DNA of 64,000 nucleotides from Acerihabitans arboris. Lineage in GTDB: Bacteria > Pseudomonadota > Gammaproteobacteria > Enterobacterales > Enterobacteriaceae. Position numbers and translations under genes: made by a program. Location of the stretch: positions 248,001 to 312,000 of the forward strand of contig NZ_WUBS01000003.1 in the NCBI RefSeq assembly GCF_010131535.1. Reading direction: 5' to 3'. Shown here piece after piece: positions 17,742 through 25,045 of the stretch. The first letter of the stretch is position 1, and every line of letters starts with the position of its first letter. The notes under the pieces were generated by a model. It searched no databases and had not been told where the DNA came from. It worked only from the letters and a program-made list of their open reading frames with translations.

Positions 17742-18952
17742 CAAACCCAACAGCAGTGATTAAAACCCCGTTGCCCGATCTGGGCCGCGTGGTGCCGGGC
17801 GGCGAATCCGCCTTTCGCGAAGAGGAGTACCTTGGGCGCATCGAGCGCGCGCGCGCGCTCCTGACGCGGGCCGGACTGGACGTCATGGTGATAACCGGCC
17901 CGGAGAACATTTTTTACCTGACCGGGCAGCAGACGCCGGGTTACTACACCTTCCAGACCCTGGTGCTGCCGGTGGAAGGCGATCCGGTGTTCGTTATCCG
18001 CCAACTGGAATATTTTAACTTTATTTCCAATACCTTTATCCGCGACGCCGCCATCTATACCGACGGCGACAATCCGGTGAATTTCCTGCTCGGCGTGCTG
18101 AAGGAGCGCGGCTGGACCCGCCGCCGCATCGGCATCGATAAACGCGGCTGGTTCCTGCCGATTGCGGTCTACGAGGCGCTGCAGGCCGAACTGGGCGCCA
18201 TCCACGACGCGGCGGGCGTCATTGAGCAGCTGCGCGCGGTGAAATCCGCCGCCGAGCTGGAAAAAATGGCTCATGCCGCCCGCTACGTGGACGCCGGCAT
18301 GCTGGCCGGGCGCGCCGCCATCCGGGCCGGCGCCACCGAGAACGATCTGGTTGCCGCCATGATGGGCGCGGCCATTGCCGCCGGTTCCGAATATATGGGC
18401 ATGGAGCCGCTGGTCTCCTCCGGCCCGCGCACCGGCGTGCCGCATGGCACCTGGCGCCGGCGCAAAATCGTCGACGGCGATCCGATCTTCCTGGAAATGG
18501 CCGCCACCCATGACCGTTATCACGCGGCCTTGATGCGCTCGGCCTGGCTGGGCAAACCGCCCGCCGTGGCGCTGGAAATGGAAAAAACCTGCCAGGAAGC
18601 CCTGCAGGCCGCCCTTGACGCCATCCGTCCCGGCGCCACCTGCGAAGCCCCGCATCTCGCCTGCCAGAGGGTGATCGACCGCGCCGGGTATACCGATAAC
18701 TTTAAAAAACGCACCGGTTACTCCATCGGCGTGTCGTTCGCGCCGGACTGGGGCGAAGGGGCGATCCTCAGCCTTTACAGCGGCATCACCACCGAGCTGC
18801 GGCCGGGCATGACCTTCCATATTCCGCCGGCGCTCAGGATCTATGGCGAGTTTACCGTCGGCGTCAGCGAAACCATCGTGGTCACTGAAACCGGCTATCG
18901 GGCCCTCGGTTCGGTTGACCGGCCGTTATACCGGCTTGAAGCGAAGGGCTAG
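17738..18952 (+). CDS. M24 (creatinase/ectoine-hydrolase-like) protein
   Basis: A 404-residue pita-bread-fold protein with an N-terminal creatinase-type domain (about 1-165) and a C-terminal M24 domain. In true M24 metallopeptidases two Asp ligands lie about 11 residues apart; here the region reads GDPIFLEMAATHDRYHAALMRS, with Glu in place of the first and Ala near the second. The RYH motif resembles DoeA-type ectoine hydrolases and creatinase, which work without the metal pair. The start ATG overlaps the preceding stop (ATGA), so translation is coupled. It probably hydrolyses a C-N bond in a small amino-acid-like compound, not a peptide. Confidence 0.82.
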   Translation: MTNPTAVIKTPLPDLGRVVPGGESAFREEEYLGRIERARALLTRAGLDVMVITGPENIFYLTGQQTPGYYTFQTLVLPVEGDPVFVIRQLEYFNFISNTFIRDAAIYTDGDNPVNFLLGVLKERGWTRRRIGIDKRGWFLPIAVYEALQAELGAIHDAAGVIEQLRAVKSAAELEKMAHAARYVDAGMLAGRAAIRAGATENDLVAAMMGAAIAAGSEYMGMEPLVSSGPRTGVPHGTWRRRKIVDGDPIFLEMAATHDRYHAALMRSAWLGKPPAVALEMEKTCQEALQAALDAIRPGATCEAPHLACQRVIDRAGYTDNFKKRTGYSIGVSFAPDWGEGAILSLYSGITTELRPGMTFHIPPALRIYGEFTVGVSETIVVTETGYRALGSVDRPLYRLEAKG

Positions 18953-19017
18953 GCCGACGGCGCGCCGGCCCGGAGCGATGAGCGTTCGCCAGGGCGGCCT
19001 GGCCGCGGCGCGGCGGC

Positions 19018-19072
19018 AATAGTCCGCTTCGGCCGCGCAAAATAGTCCACGCGCCCGGCCGTATGGCCGGGC
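19018..19072. repeat. Hairpin and AATAGTCC direct repeats between the M24 and DapA-type genes
   Basis: AATAGTCC occurs near 19018 and 19041. A perfect hairpin follows at 19053-19072: GCCCGGCC, loop GTAT, GGCCGGGC. No T-run follows on either strand, so it is more likely an mRNA-stabilising or REP-like element than an intrinsic terminator. Confidence 0.55.
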
Positions 19073-19118
19073 AACGGTATCGTCTGTTAATTATCAGGTA
19101 AGACAGGAAAGCGTATTT

Positions 19119-20039
19119 ATGAAAGACATCAGTGAAAGCCAGGCACGCCTGCGCGGTATTTTCAATATCACCGTCACCCCTTTTACCGCCGGCGGCGAGT
19201 TTGATTTCGCGGGGCTGGCCCGCAATATCGAGCGGGTTATCGGGCTGGGTTATGACGGCGTGCTGATTGGCGGCACCTACGGCGAGTTCCCGGCGATGAG
19301 CGCCGATGAACGCGCCCTGTTGTTTCGCCGGGTGATGGACGTGGTCGGCGATCGGGTGCCGGTGATGCTGTGCAGCGCCGGTTCCGACGCGCGCACGGTG
19401 CGCGACCTGACGACGCTTGCCGGCGACCTGGGCGGCCTGCCGATGGTCACGCCGCCGTTTGTCTCCGAAGTCACCGACGCGCAGATCGTCAGCTTCTTTA
19501 AGCAGATGGCGCCGCTGTCGCGCACCGGCATCCTGGTCTATAACGCGCCGGGCATCGGCATCACCGTACCGCCGGCGGTACTGGAGCAGTTGGCCGATAT
19601 CGAGGGCGTGGTGGGCATCAAGCAAGGCGATCTTAACCCGACCGCCATCGACCAGATCGCCAACCGCCTGGCCGGTCGCCTGCGGCTGTTCTGCGCCTCC
19701 GACCTGGCGTTCCTCGGACCGATGATGTGCGGCTTCGACGGCATCAGCAGCACCAACAGCTGCGCGCTGCCGGAGATCATCCTGGGCGCCTATCGGGCGC
19801 TTGAGCGCGGCGACGCCGCCACCGCCCGCGAGCTACACCAGCTGTGGTATCCCTACCGCGCCCTGGCCCGCCGCCACGGCCAGCCGCAGCTGGTCAAGGC
19901 CGCCATGAACCTGCGCGGTTTCGACGGCCGCCACGTGCGCGCGCCGCTTATCGACCTTGAGGCGGACGTCATCGCCCGGGTGGCGGCCGAGCTTTCGCGT
20001 CTGGCCGCCGACCCGCGCGCCGGCGTGTCCCTGAAGTAG
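19119..20039 (+). CDS. DapA/N-acetylneuraminate-lyase family aldolase (second paralogue)
   Basis: A 306-residue Schiff-base lyase. The catalytic Tyr is in LVYNAPGIG and the Lys in VVGIKQGDLN; the pyruvate-binding loop reads GGTYGEF. It has diverged far from the paralogue at 4225-5109 and probably uses another substrate. It lies 166 bp after the M24 gene on the same strand, separated by a strong hairpin, and may be the last step of that pathway. Its stop codon directly touches the stop codon of the convergent glutaminase gene. Confidence 0.9.
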   Translation: MKDISESQARLRGIFNITVTPFTAGGEFDFAGLARNIERVIGLGYDGVLIGGTYGEFPAMSADERALLFRRVMDVVGDRVPVMLCSAGSDARTVRDLTTLAGDLGGLPMVTPPFVSEVTDAQIVSFFKQMAPLSRTGILVYNAPGIGITVPPAVLEQLADIEGVVGIKQGDLNPTAIDQIANRLAGRLRLFCASDLAFLGPMMCGFDGISSTNSCALPEIILGAYRALERGDAATARELHQLWYPYRALARRHGQPQLVKAAMNLRGFDGRHVRAPLIDLEADVIARVAAELSRLAADPRAGVSLK

Positions 20040-21386
20040 CTACCCCTTCCGCCGCCGCGCCGCCGCCGTTAAAAACGCCATCAGCAGCGGATGCGGCCGG
20101 CCGCGGGCAGACGATAGTTCGGGATGGCCCTGTACACCGAGATAAAAATCATGGCCGGTAAATTCAATGCCGTCGGCGATGGCGCCGCTGTCATCGGTGG
20201 CGCTGATGCGCAGGCCATAATTCTCCAGGCTCTGTTTTAACGCCGGATTGAGCTGGAAGCGGTGGTTATAGCGCATGCCCGAGCGGTCGCCGAGCAGCGC
20301 ATGCATGCGACTGCCGGGCACGCTCAGCATGGTCTGGTCGCCCAGGCGGTGATGGGGGCGCCCGGCTGTTTCCGCCAGCGGAACAAAGGATTTGATCGGC
20401 GCCAGGGGTTCGGCCTCGGCCAGGTTGACCTCGGCCGATCCCAGCATGCGTTGGGCCACCGCCGTGGCCATGGTTTGCATGCCCAGGCATAACCCCAGGG
20501 TGGGAATAGCGTTATCGAGGGTATAACGCGCCGCGGCAATCTGCCCCGCCACGTTGGCCATCGAGGCGCCGCCGGGCAACAGCACGCCGTCCGCCCGGTC
20601 AAGAGTGTCCCCCAAGGGTTGCCGTGGCGAGGCAAAGAGAATATCAAGCCTCAACGACAAGGCGTCGGCGGCGTCGCCGAGCGCGGCCGCGATCGCGGGA
20701 TAGACATCAAGCTGATCCCGCCGTGAGCCGAGCAGCGCGATGCAAAGCGGCGCGGCGCCGATGGGGCAAGCCGCCGCCGGCGCCATGGCCGGCCCGGCGC
20801 CAGGCGCCGCGCGAGGCGAGGAATTAAGCGCCGGATCGATGGCGGGGAAATCATCCCCGGGTGCCATGCCGGGTGACTGGGCGGATGCCAGGCCGGGCGC
20901 GGGATCGGCGCCGGGGGAAATGTCCCGCCTGGTCCAGCGGCCGAAGGCGTCGCGTTGCCACTGTCCCCAGGCGGTTTGGGTGGCGCCGTCGCGGCTGAAG
21001 ACCAGGCCCCGGGGTGATATTTCCACCCGCACCAGCTGATAGTCCACGGCAAGATCGCTTAACGCCCGCAGCCGTGCCGGCAATTCGGCCAACTGCGCCG
21101 GGCCGAGCGGAATGACCCAATCCTGCCCGGCCGGTAATTCGGGCAGTTCGGACCAGTGTTTCGCCGCGCCGGCGCCTTGCCCGCCCAGGCGTTCATGCCA
21201 GATCAGCCCGCTTACGACCAGCGGGCCGGCGGCAAGGGCGTGCTGACAGGCGTCGGGATACGCCGCCAGATCCCACTCCTGCGCCAGGTGGGCCAGCGGC
21301 AGGCGCAGCCGGTCGGCCAGGATGGCGGCCATGGCCCCGTAGAGCGCCGGTTCCGGCGTATCATGCGCAACAAAAATCAATGTCAT
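20040..21386 (-). CDS. CTP-synthase-like class I glutamine amidotransferase with an unrecognised N-terminal domain
   Basis: A 448-residue protein in three parts. Residues 1-155 form a domain I do not recognise (starts MTLIFVAHDTPEPALYGAMAA). Residues about 156-213 are a Pro/Ala/Gly-rich linker with APGLAS, SPGMAP and FPAIDP. Residues about 214-448 are a class I glutaminase closest in pattern to the CTP synthase C-terminal domain: LLPGGASMANVAGQI, nucleophile Cys300 in LGLCLGMQ, and His421-Pro-Glu423 in GVQGHPEL. The CTP synthase amidoligase (P-loop) domain is absent. It could be a gamma-glutamyl hydrolase or an ammonia donor for an unknown partner. It shares its promoter region, with a GntR-type operator, with the aminotransferase. 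Confidence 0.82.
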   Translation of the reverse strand: MTLIFVAHDTPEPALYGAMAAILADRLRLPLAHLAQEWDLAAYPDACQHALAAGPLVVSGLIWHERLGGQGAGAAKHWSELPELPAGQDWVIPLGPAQLAELPARLRALSDLAVDYQLVRVEISPRGLVFSRDGATQTAWGQWQRDAFGRWTRRDISPGADPAPGLASAQSPGMAPGDDFPAIDPALNSSPRAAPGAGPAMAPAAACPIGAAPLCIALLGSRRDQLDVYPAIAAALGDAADALSLRLDILFASPRQPLGDTLDRADGVLLPGGASMANVAGQIAAARYTLDNAIPTLGLCLGMQTMATAVAQRMLGSAEVNLAEAEPLAPIKSFVPLAETAGRPHHRLGDQTMLSVPGSRMHALLGDRSGMRYNHRFQLNPALKQSLENYGLRISATDDSGAIADGIEFTGHDFYLGVQGHPELSSARGRPHPLLMAFLTAAARRRKG

Positions 21387-21545
21387 GGCTGGAAGTCCTG
21401 TAACAGTTAACCAGGCCGGCCTCGCTGGAAGCCGGTTTTGTCCGCGCCGCCGCCCGTGCCGTCGTCATCGCTATAAGGATGACATAAAGACGGTAAAAAC
21501 AGTGGGCAATTCGGGTGCGGACGTGATAGCTTAAATTGATTTTAT

Positions 21546-21561
21546 TGTATCACATAATACA
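21546..21561. promoter_or_regulatory. GntR-type operator TGTAT-N6-ATACA, copy 3
   Basis: TGTAT-CACATA-ATACA, with flanking T and A giving TTGTAT/ATACAA arms, in the divergent region between the glutaminase (start 21386) and the aminotransferase (start 21588). It is identical in half-sites and spacing to the two copies beside the GntR gene 9 kb away. It ends 27 bp upstream of the aminotransferase start, the same distance as copy 1 from the GntR start. Confidence 0.65.
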
Positions 21562-21587
21562 ATTTTATTATTTTAGAGATAGGGGAA

Positions 21588-22799
21588 ATGATGTCAGTTG
21601 AACAACTTGCGCCTCGCTTACGCCGGGTGAGACCTTCGCCGACCGCGGCGATTTCCGACCAGGTTCGCGCGCTATCCGCCGCTGGCGTGGATGTTATCAA
21701 TCTTGGCGAAGGCGAACTCGATTTCGATACGCCGGCGCATATCAAACAAGCGGGCATCGACGCTATTGTACAAGGTGATACAAAATACACAGCCGTGCCG
21801 GGCACGGCGGCGCTAAAAAAGGCCATTATCGCTAAATTCAGCCGCGAAAACGGCGTCGGCTACGCGCCCGGCGAAGTCATTGCCGGCAGCGGCGCCAAGC
21901 AGCTTATTTTTAATGCCCTGCTGGCAACGGTATCCCAAGGCGATCAGGTGATCATTCCCGCCCCTTACTGGGTATCCTATCCGGATATGGTGGCGCTGGC
22001 CGAAGGCGAAGCCCGCATCGTGCCCTGCGCCGAAAGCCACGGCTGGAAACTGCGGCCGGCCGGCCTGGCCGCCGCCATTACCCCCCAAACCCGCTGGCTA
22101 ATACTCAACTCCCCTAACAACCCCACCGGCGCGGTTTATTCGCGCGCCGAGCTGAAGGCGCTGGCCGGGGTGCTGCTCGATCATCCGCACGTGCTGATCA
22201 TGGCCGATGATATCTATGAGCATATCTGCCATGCGGCGGGCGAGTTCGCCACGCTTGCGCAGGTTGAACCGCGCCTGAAGGATCGTGTGCTGACGGTGAA
22301 CGGCGTGTCGAAAGGCTATTCCATGACCGGCTGGCGGCTGGGCTACGCCGGCGGCCCGGCCTGGCTGATTGCGGCCATGCAGATATTGCAATCGCAAAGC
22401 ACGTCCAACCCCAGTTCCATATCCCAGGCGGCAACCGTGGCCGCGCTGGAGCAGGGCCTGGAGTTCATGGACGAGTGGATGGCCATCCTGGCCGGGCGCC
22501 GCGCCAAAATCATGGCCTGCGTCGACGCCATCGACGGCCTGGACGCGGCTGAGCCGCCGGGCGCGTTTTATGTGTTTGCCAACTGCGCCGGCATGATCGG
22601 CAAAACCACGCCGGCTGGCGCCACTATCGCCAGCGACAGCGATTTTGCCGCTTATCTGCTGGACGCCGCCCACGTCGCCACCCTGCAGGGCTCGGCCTTT
22701 GGCGCGTCGCCCTACCTGCGCATCGCCTACGCCATCGACGACCGGCGCCTGGATGAAGCCTGCCAACGCATCACCCGCGCCTGCCGGGCATTACGCTAA
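21588..22799 (+). CDS. Class I/II pyridoxal-phosphate aminotransferase (aspartate-aminotransferase-like)
   Basis: A 403-residue fold-type I aminotransferase of subgroup I-gamma. Visible are the N-terminal substrate region INLGEGELDFDTP, the SPNNPTGAVYS cofactor-contact motif, ADDIYEHI with the Asp/Tyr contacts, and the PLP Lys in VNGVSKGYSMTGWRLGY. GEPDF of typical relatives reads GEGELDF. It transfers the amino group of a dicarboxylic or aromatic amino acid to 2-oxoglutarate. Its promoter holds GntR-type operator copy 3, so it probably handles the amino acid released by the 12934-18952 operon. Start may be 21588 or the adjacent ATG at 21591. Confidence 0.92.
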   Translation: MMSVEQLAPRLRRVRPSPTAAISDQVRALSAAGVDVINLGEGELDFDTPAHIKQAGIDAIVQGDTKYTAVPGTAALKKAIIAKFSRENGVGYAPGEVIAGSGAKQLIFNALLATVSQGDQVIIPAPYWVSYPDMVALAEGEARIVPCAESHGWKLRPAGLAAAITPQTRWLILNSPNNPTGAVYSRAELKALAGVLLDHPHVLIMADDIYEHICHAAGEFATLAQVEPRLKDRVLTVNGVSKGYSMTGWRLGYAGGPAWLIAAMQILQSQSTSNPSSISQAATVAALEQGLEFMDEWMAILAGRRAKIMACVDAIDGLDAAEPPGAFYVFANCAGMIGKTTPAGATIASDSDFAAYLLDAAHVATLQGSAFGASPYLRIAYAIDDRRLDEACQRITRACRALR

Positions 22800-23215
22800 C
22801 CACCCTGCGCATCCCCCGCCCGACGCCCCGGATAACGGGGCGAGCCTTATCCCGTCATCCTGCCCGTAGAGGGCGGGATCCGGTCCCGCCATGCGGCTGG
22901 CATTCCAGATTACCGAAATCACCCTGGCCATTGGCGTAAAGCAACCTAGGGTCGCCGGCATGGAAAAACAGGGGCATCACCTCAAACTGTCCTCCCTGAA
23001 ACGCTATATAGAAGCCACCGGCGGCAAATTGCGCCTCGATATCGAGCTTCCCGACGGCACGCATTACGGCTTTGCCGTCTGCCCCTCCCCAGCGCGGCAT
23101 AAAATTGTGTTTGCCCGCCTAAATCCGTCTTTTTTGCCGATTACGGCCGCCTGTTCGGGCAATATCGATTGTCCGGTTTGGGTAGAGTGAACCTATTGGG
23201 AAATAAGGGGACACC
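22800..23215. other. Intergenic 416 bp with hairpin and regulator remnant
   Basis: After the aminotransferase stop there is a small CCCCG/CGGGG stem near 22828, then a perfect 7-bp hairpin at 22872-22890 (GGCGGGA, loop TCCGG, TCCCGCC), then the XRE-type remnant, and the ribosome site of the next gene. The hairpin is not followed by a T-run. Confidence 0.5.
22891..23190 (+). pseudogene. Truncated XRE/HigA-type antitoxin regulator
   Basis: The first ~65 residues from 22891 read as the second half of a HigA-like XRE regulator: IGVKQPRVAGMEKQGHHLKLSSLKRYIEATGGKLRLDIELPDG, matching the usual ...GVSQPRVSKIE...L.LSTLRRYIEA.GG.L.I.V..PDG pattern. The first helices of the HTH are lost, and no toxin gene lies upstream (the aminotransferase is directly there). 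The frame then runs into unrelated sequence until 23190, so the natural stop is also lost. It is a non-functional relic of a toxin-antitoxin pair; the family name is recalled from pattern. Confidence 0.65.
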
Positions 23216-24673
23216 ATGCTCGAACAACGTTTGCACGACCCGGACCTGCTGCGCCAGCAGGCCTGCTTTGGCGGTTTATGGCAATCCGCCGCAAAGGGCG
23301 ACACCCTGGCGGTGATCAATCCCGCCACCCGCGAGACCATCGCCACCGTTCCGGCGCTGGGCGAGGCGGAAACGCGCGCGGCCATCGACATGGCCGACTC
23401 GGTGCGGCACGACTTTGCGCGCATGCCCAACGCGCGGCGCGCTTGCCTGCTGGAAGCCTGGCACCAGCTGATCCTGGACAACGCCGACGACCTGGCGATC
23501 ATCATGACCGCCGAACAGGGCAAGCCGCTGGCCGAGGCCAAAGGCGAAGTCCTGTACGGCGCCGGTTTTGTGAAGTGGTTTGCCGAAGAGGCCAGGCGGA
23601 TTTACGGCGACACCATCCCGGCCCCCGGCGCCGATCGCCGTATCCTGGTGCTGAAACAGCCGGTCGGCGTGGCCGCCGCCATTACACCCTGGAATTTCCC
23701 CGTGGCGATGATCACCCGCAAGGTCGCGCCCGCGTTGGCGGCGGGCTGCCCGGTGATTATCAAGCCCTCGGAGCTGACGCCGCTGTGCGCCCTGGCGCTA
23801 ATGGTGCTGGCGGAGCGCGCCGGCATGCCCGTCGGCGTGATGCAGGTGCTCACCGGCCTGCCCGAGGCCATCGGCGCCACGCTTACCGCCAGCCGCGCGG
23901 TGCGCAAGATCTCCTTTACCGGCTCGACCCGCGTGGGCCAGTTGCTGATGCGACAAAGCGCCGACGGCATCAAACGCCTGAGCCTTGAGCTGGGCGGCAA
24001 CGCGCCGCTGATCGTGTTTGACGACGCCAGCCTGGATATCGCGGTGGACGGCGTGATGATGAGCAAATTCCGCAACGCCGGGCAAACCTGCGTCTGCGCC
24101 AACCGTATCCTGGTGCAGCGCGGCATTTATCCGGCATTCGTTGCCCGCCTGCGGGAAGAGGTGGCCAAACTTCAGGTCGGCGACGGTTTTGCCGCCGGCA
24201 CCACCATCGGGCCGTTGATTAACCAGGCGGCGGTGGATAAGGTTAATGCCCACATCGACGACGCCCTGGACCACGGCGCGCAGCTGCTGGCCGGGGGCAT
24301 CAGCCACGGTAACGGCACCTATGTGCGGCCGACCATTTTGTCGGGGGTCACCACCGCCATGCGCATCGCGCATGAGGAGACCTTCGGCCCGGTGGCGCCG
24401 CTGTTTATCTTTGAAGATGAGCAGCAGGCGGTCGATATGGCCAACGACACGCCCTATGGCCTGGGCGCCTATTTTTTTACCGAGGACTACCGGCGCGCCT
24501 GGCGCGTCTGCGAGCGGTTGGAATTCGGCATGGTGGGATTTAACACCGGGTCGATTTCATTGGAAACGGCGCCTTTCGGCGGAATTAAATTATCCGGTAT
24601 CGGCCGCGAAGGATCGCGCTATGGAATTGAAGAATATCTGGAAACCAAGACATTTCATATCGGCAGTTTATAG
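23216..24673 (+). CDS. gabD: NAD(P)-dependent succinate-semialdehyde dehydrogenase-like protein
   Basis: A 485-residue aldehyde dehydrogenase, very like E. coli GabD through its whole length: AEQGKPLAEAKGEVLYGAGFVKWFAEEARRIYGDTIP, catalytic Glu in LELGGNAP, catalytic Cys in FRNAGQTCVCANR, and the C-terminal APFGGIKLSGIGREGSRYGIEEYLE. GabD oxidises succinate semialdehyde to succinate in GABA breakdown. It stands alone, with its own ribosome site and a strong terminator behind it; a gabT gene lies 13.6 kb downstream. An alternative is a related semialdehyde dehydrogenase paralogue, since enterobacteria often carry several. Confidence 0.85.
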   Translation: MLEQRLHDPDLLRQQACFGGLWQSAAKGDTLAVINPATRETIATVPALGEAETRAAIDMADSVRHDFARMPNARRACLLEAWHQLILDNADDLAIIMTAEQGKPLAEAKGEVLYGAGFVKWFAEEARRIYGDTIPAPGADRRILVLKQPVGVAAAITPWNFPVAMITRKVAPALAAGCPVIIKPSELTPLCALALMVLAERAGMPVGVMQVLTGLPEAIGATLTASRAVRKISFTGSTRVGQLLMRQSADGIKRLSLELGGNAPLIVFDDASLDIAVDGVMMSKFRNAGQTCVCANRILVQRGIYPAFVARLREEVAKLQVGDGFAAGTTIGPLINQAAVDKVNAHIDDALDHGAQLLAGGISHGNGTYVRPTILSGVTTAMRIAHEETFGPVAPLFIFEDEQQAVDMANDTPYGLGAYFFTEDYRRAWRVCERLEFGMVGFNTGSISLETAPFGGIKLSGIGREGSRYGIEEYLETKTFHIGSL

Positions 24674-25045
24674 TTATCATTAATTAAATCACGCCTGCAT
24701 TGGCTAAATTGATGCGGGCGTTTTTATTTATCCAGCCCACCTGACATTTCCCCCTTTGCCTGTCCATTCTCCTGTTTGGTGCAGCGCCATCGCGGTTAGC
24801 CCTTAATTGGTGCACACATAACCTTATGAATATACATATTTTATCTCCCGGCTTATCGGGGAAGTTTTGCCATTCACAACGGCAGAAAATTTTTTTTGCG
24901 ACCGCTTTACGCATTTATATTTTTTAGCCTACTGGCATAGTTCCTGCATTATATTTTTCAGACAATGCGCAATTTAATTTTATCCGCCGGCAACGTTGTT
25001 GCCGTGATAATTATTTAACGATGCAGAATAAATAGGGTCCACGCC
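24674..25045. other. AT-rich intergenic region of 372 bp
   Basis: It contains the gabD terminator (24692-24730) at its left end and the promoter zone of the next operon at its right end (24820-25040, AT-rich). A leftward open frame of about 76 codons (24684-24914) lacks a ribosome site and starts inside the AT-rich zone; it is not called as a gene. Confidence 0.5.
24692..24730 (+). terminator. Rho-independent terminator of the gabD-like gene
   Basis: A 9-bp stem CGCCTGCAT (24692-24700) pairs with ATGCGGGCG (24712-24720) with one G-U wobble and an 11-nt loop, followed at once by TTTTTATTTAT. It lies 18 bp after the stop codon. Confidence 0.88.

Noticed and set aside
20040..21386. CTP synthase (pyrG)
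   Set aside because: The synthetase domain with its P-loop is absent; only the glutaminase half matches.
24684..24914. 76-codon leftward frame behind the gabD-like gene
   Set aside because: It covers the terminator and AT-rich promoter; no ribosome site.
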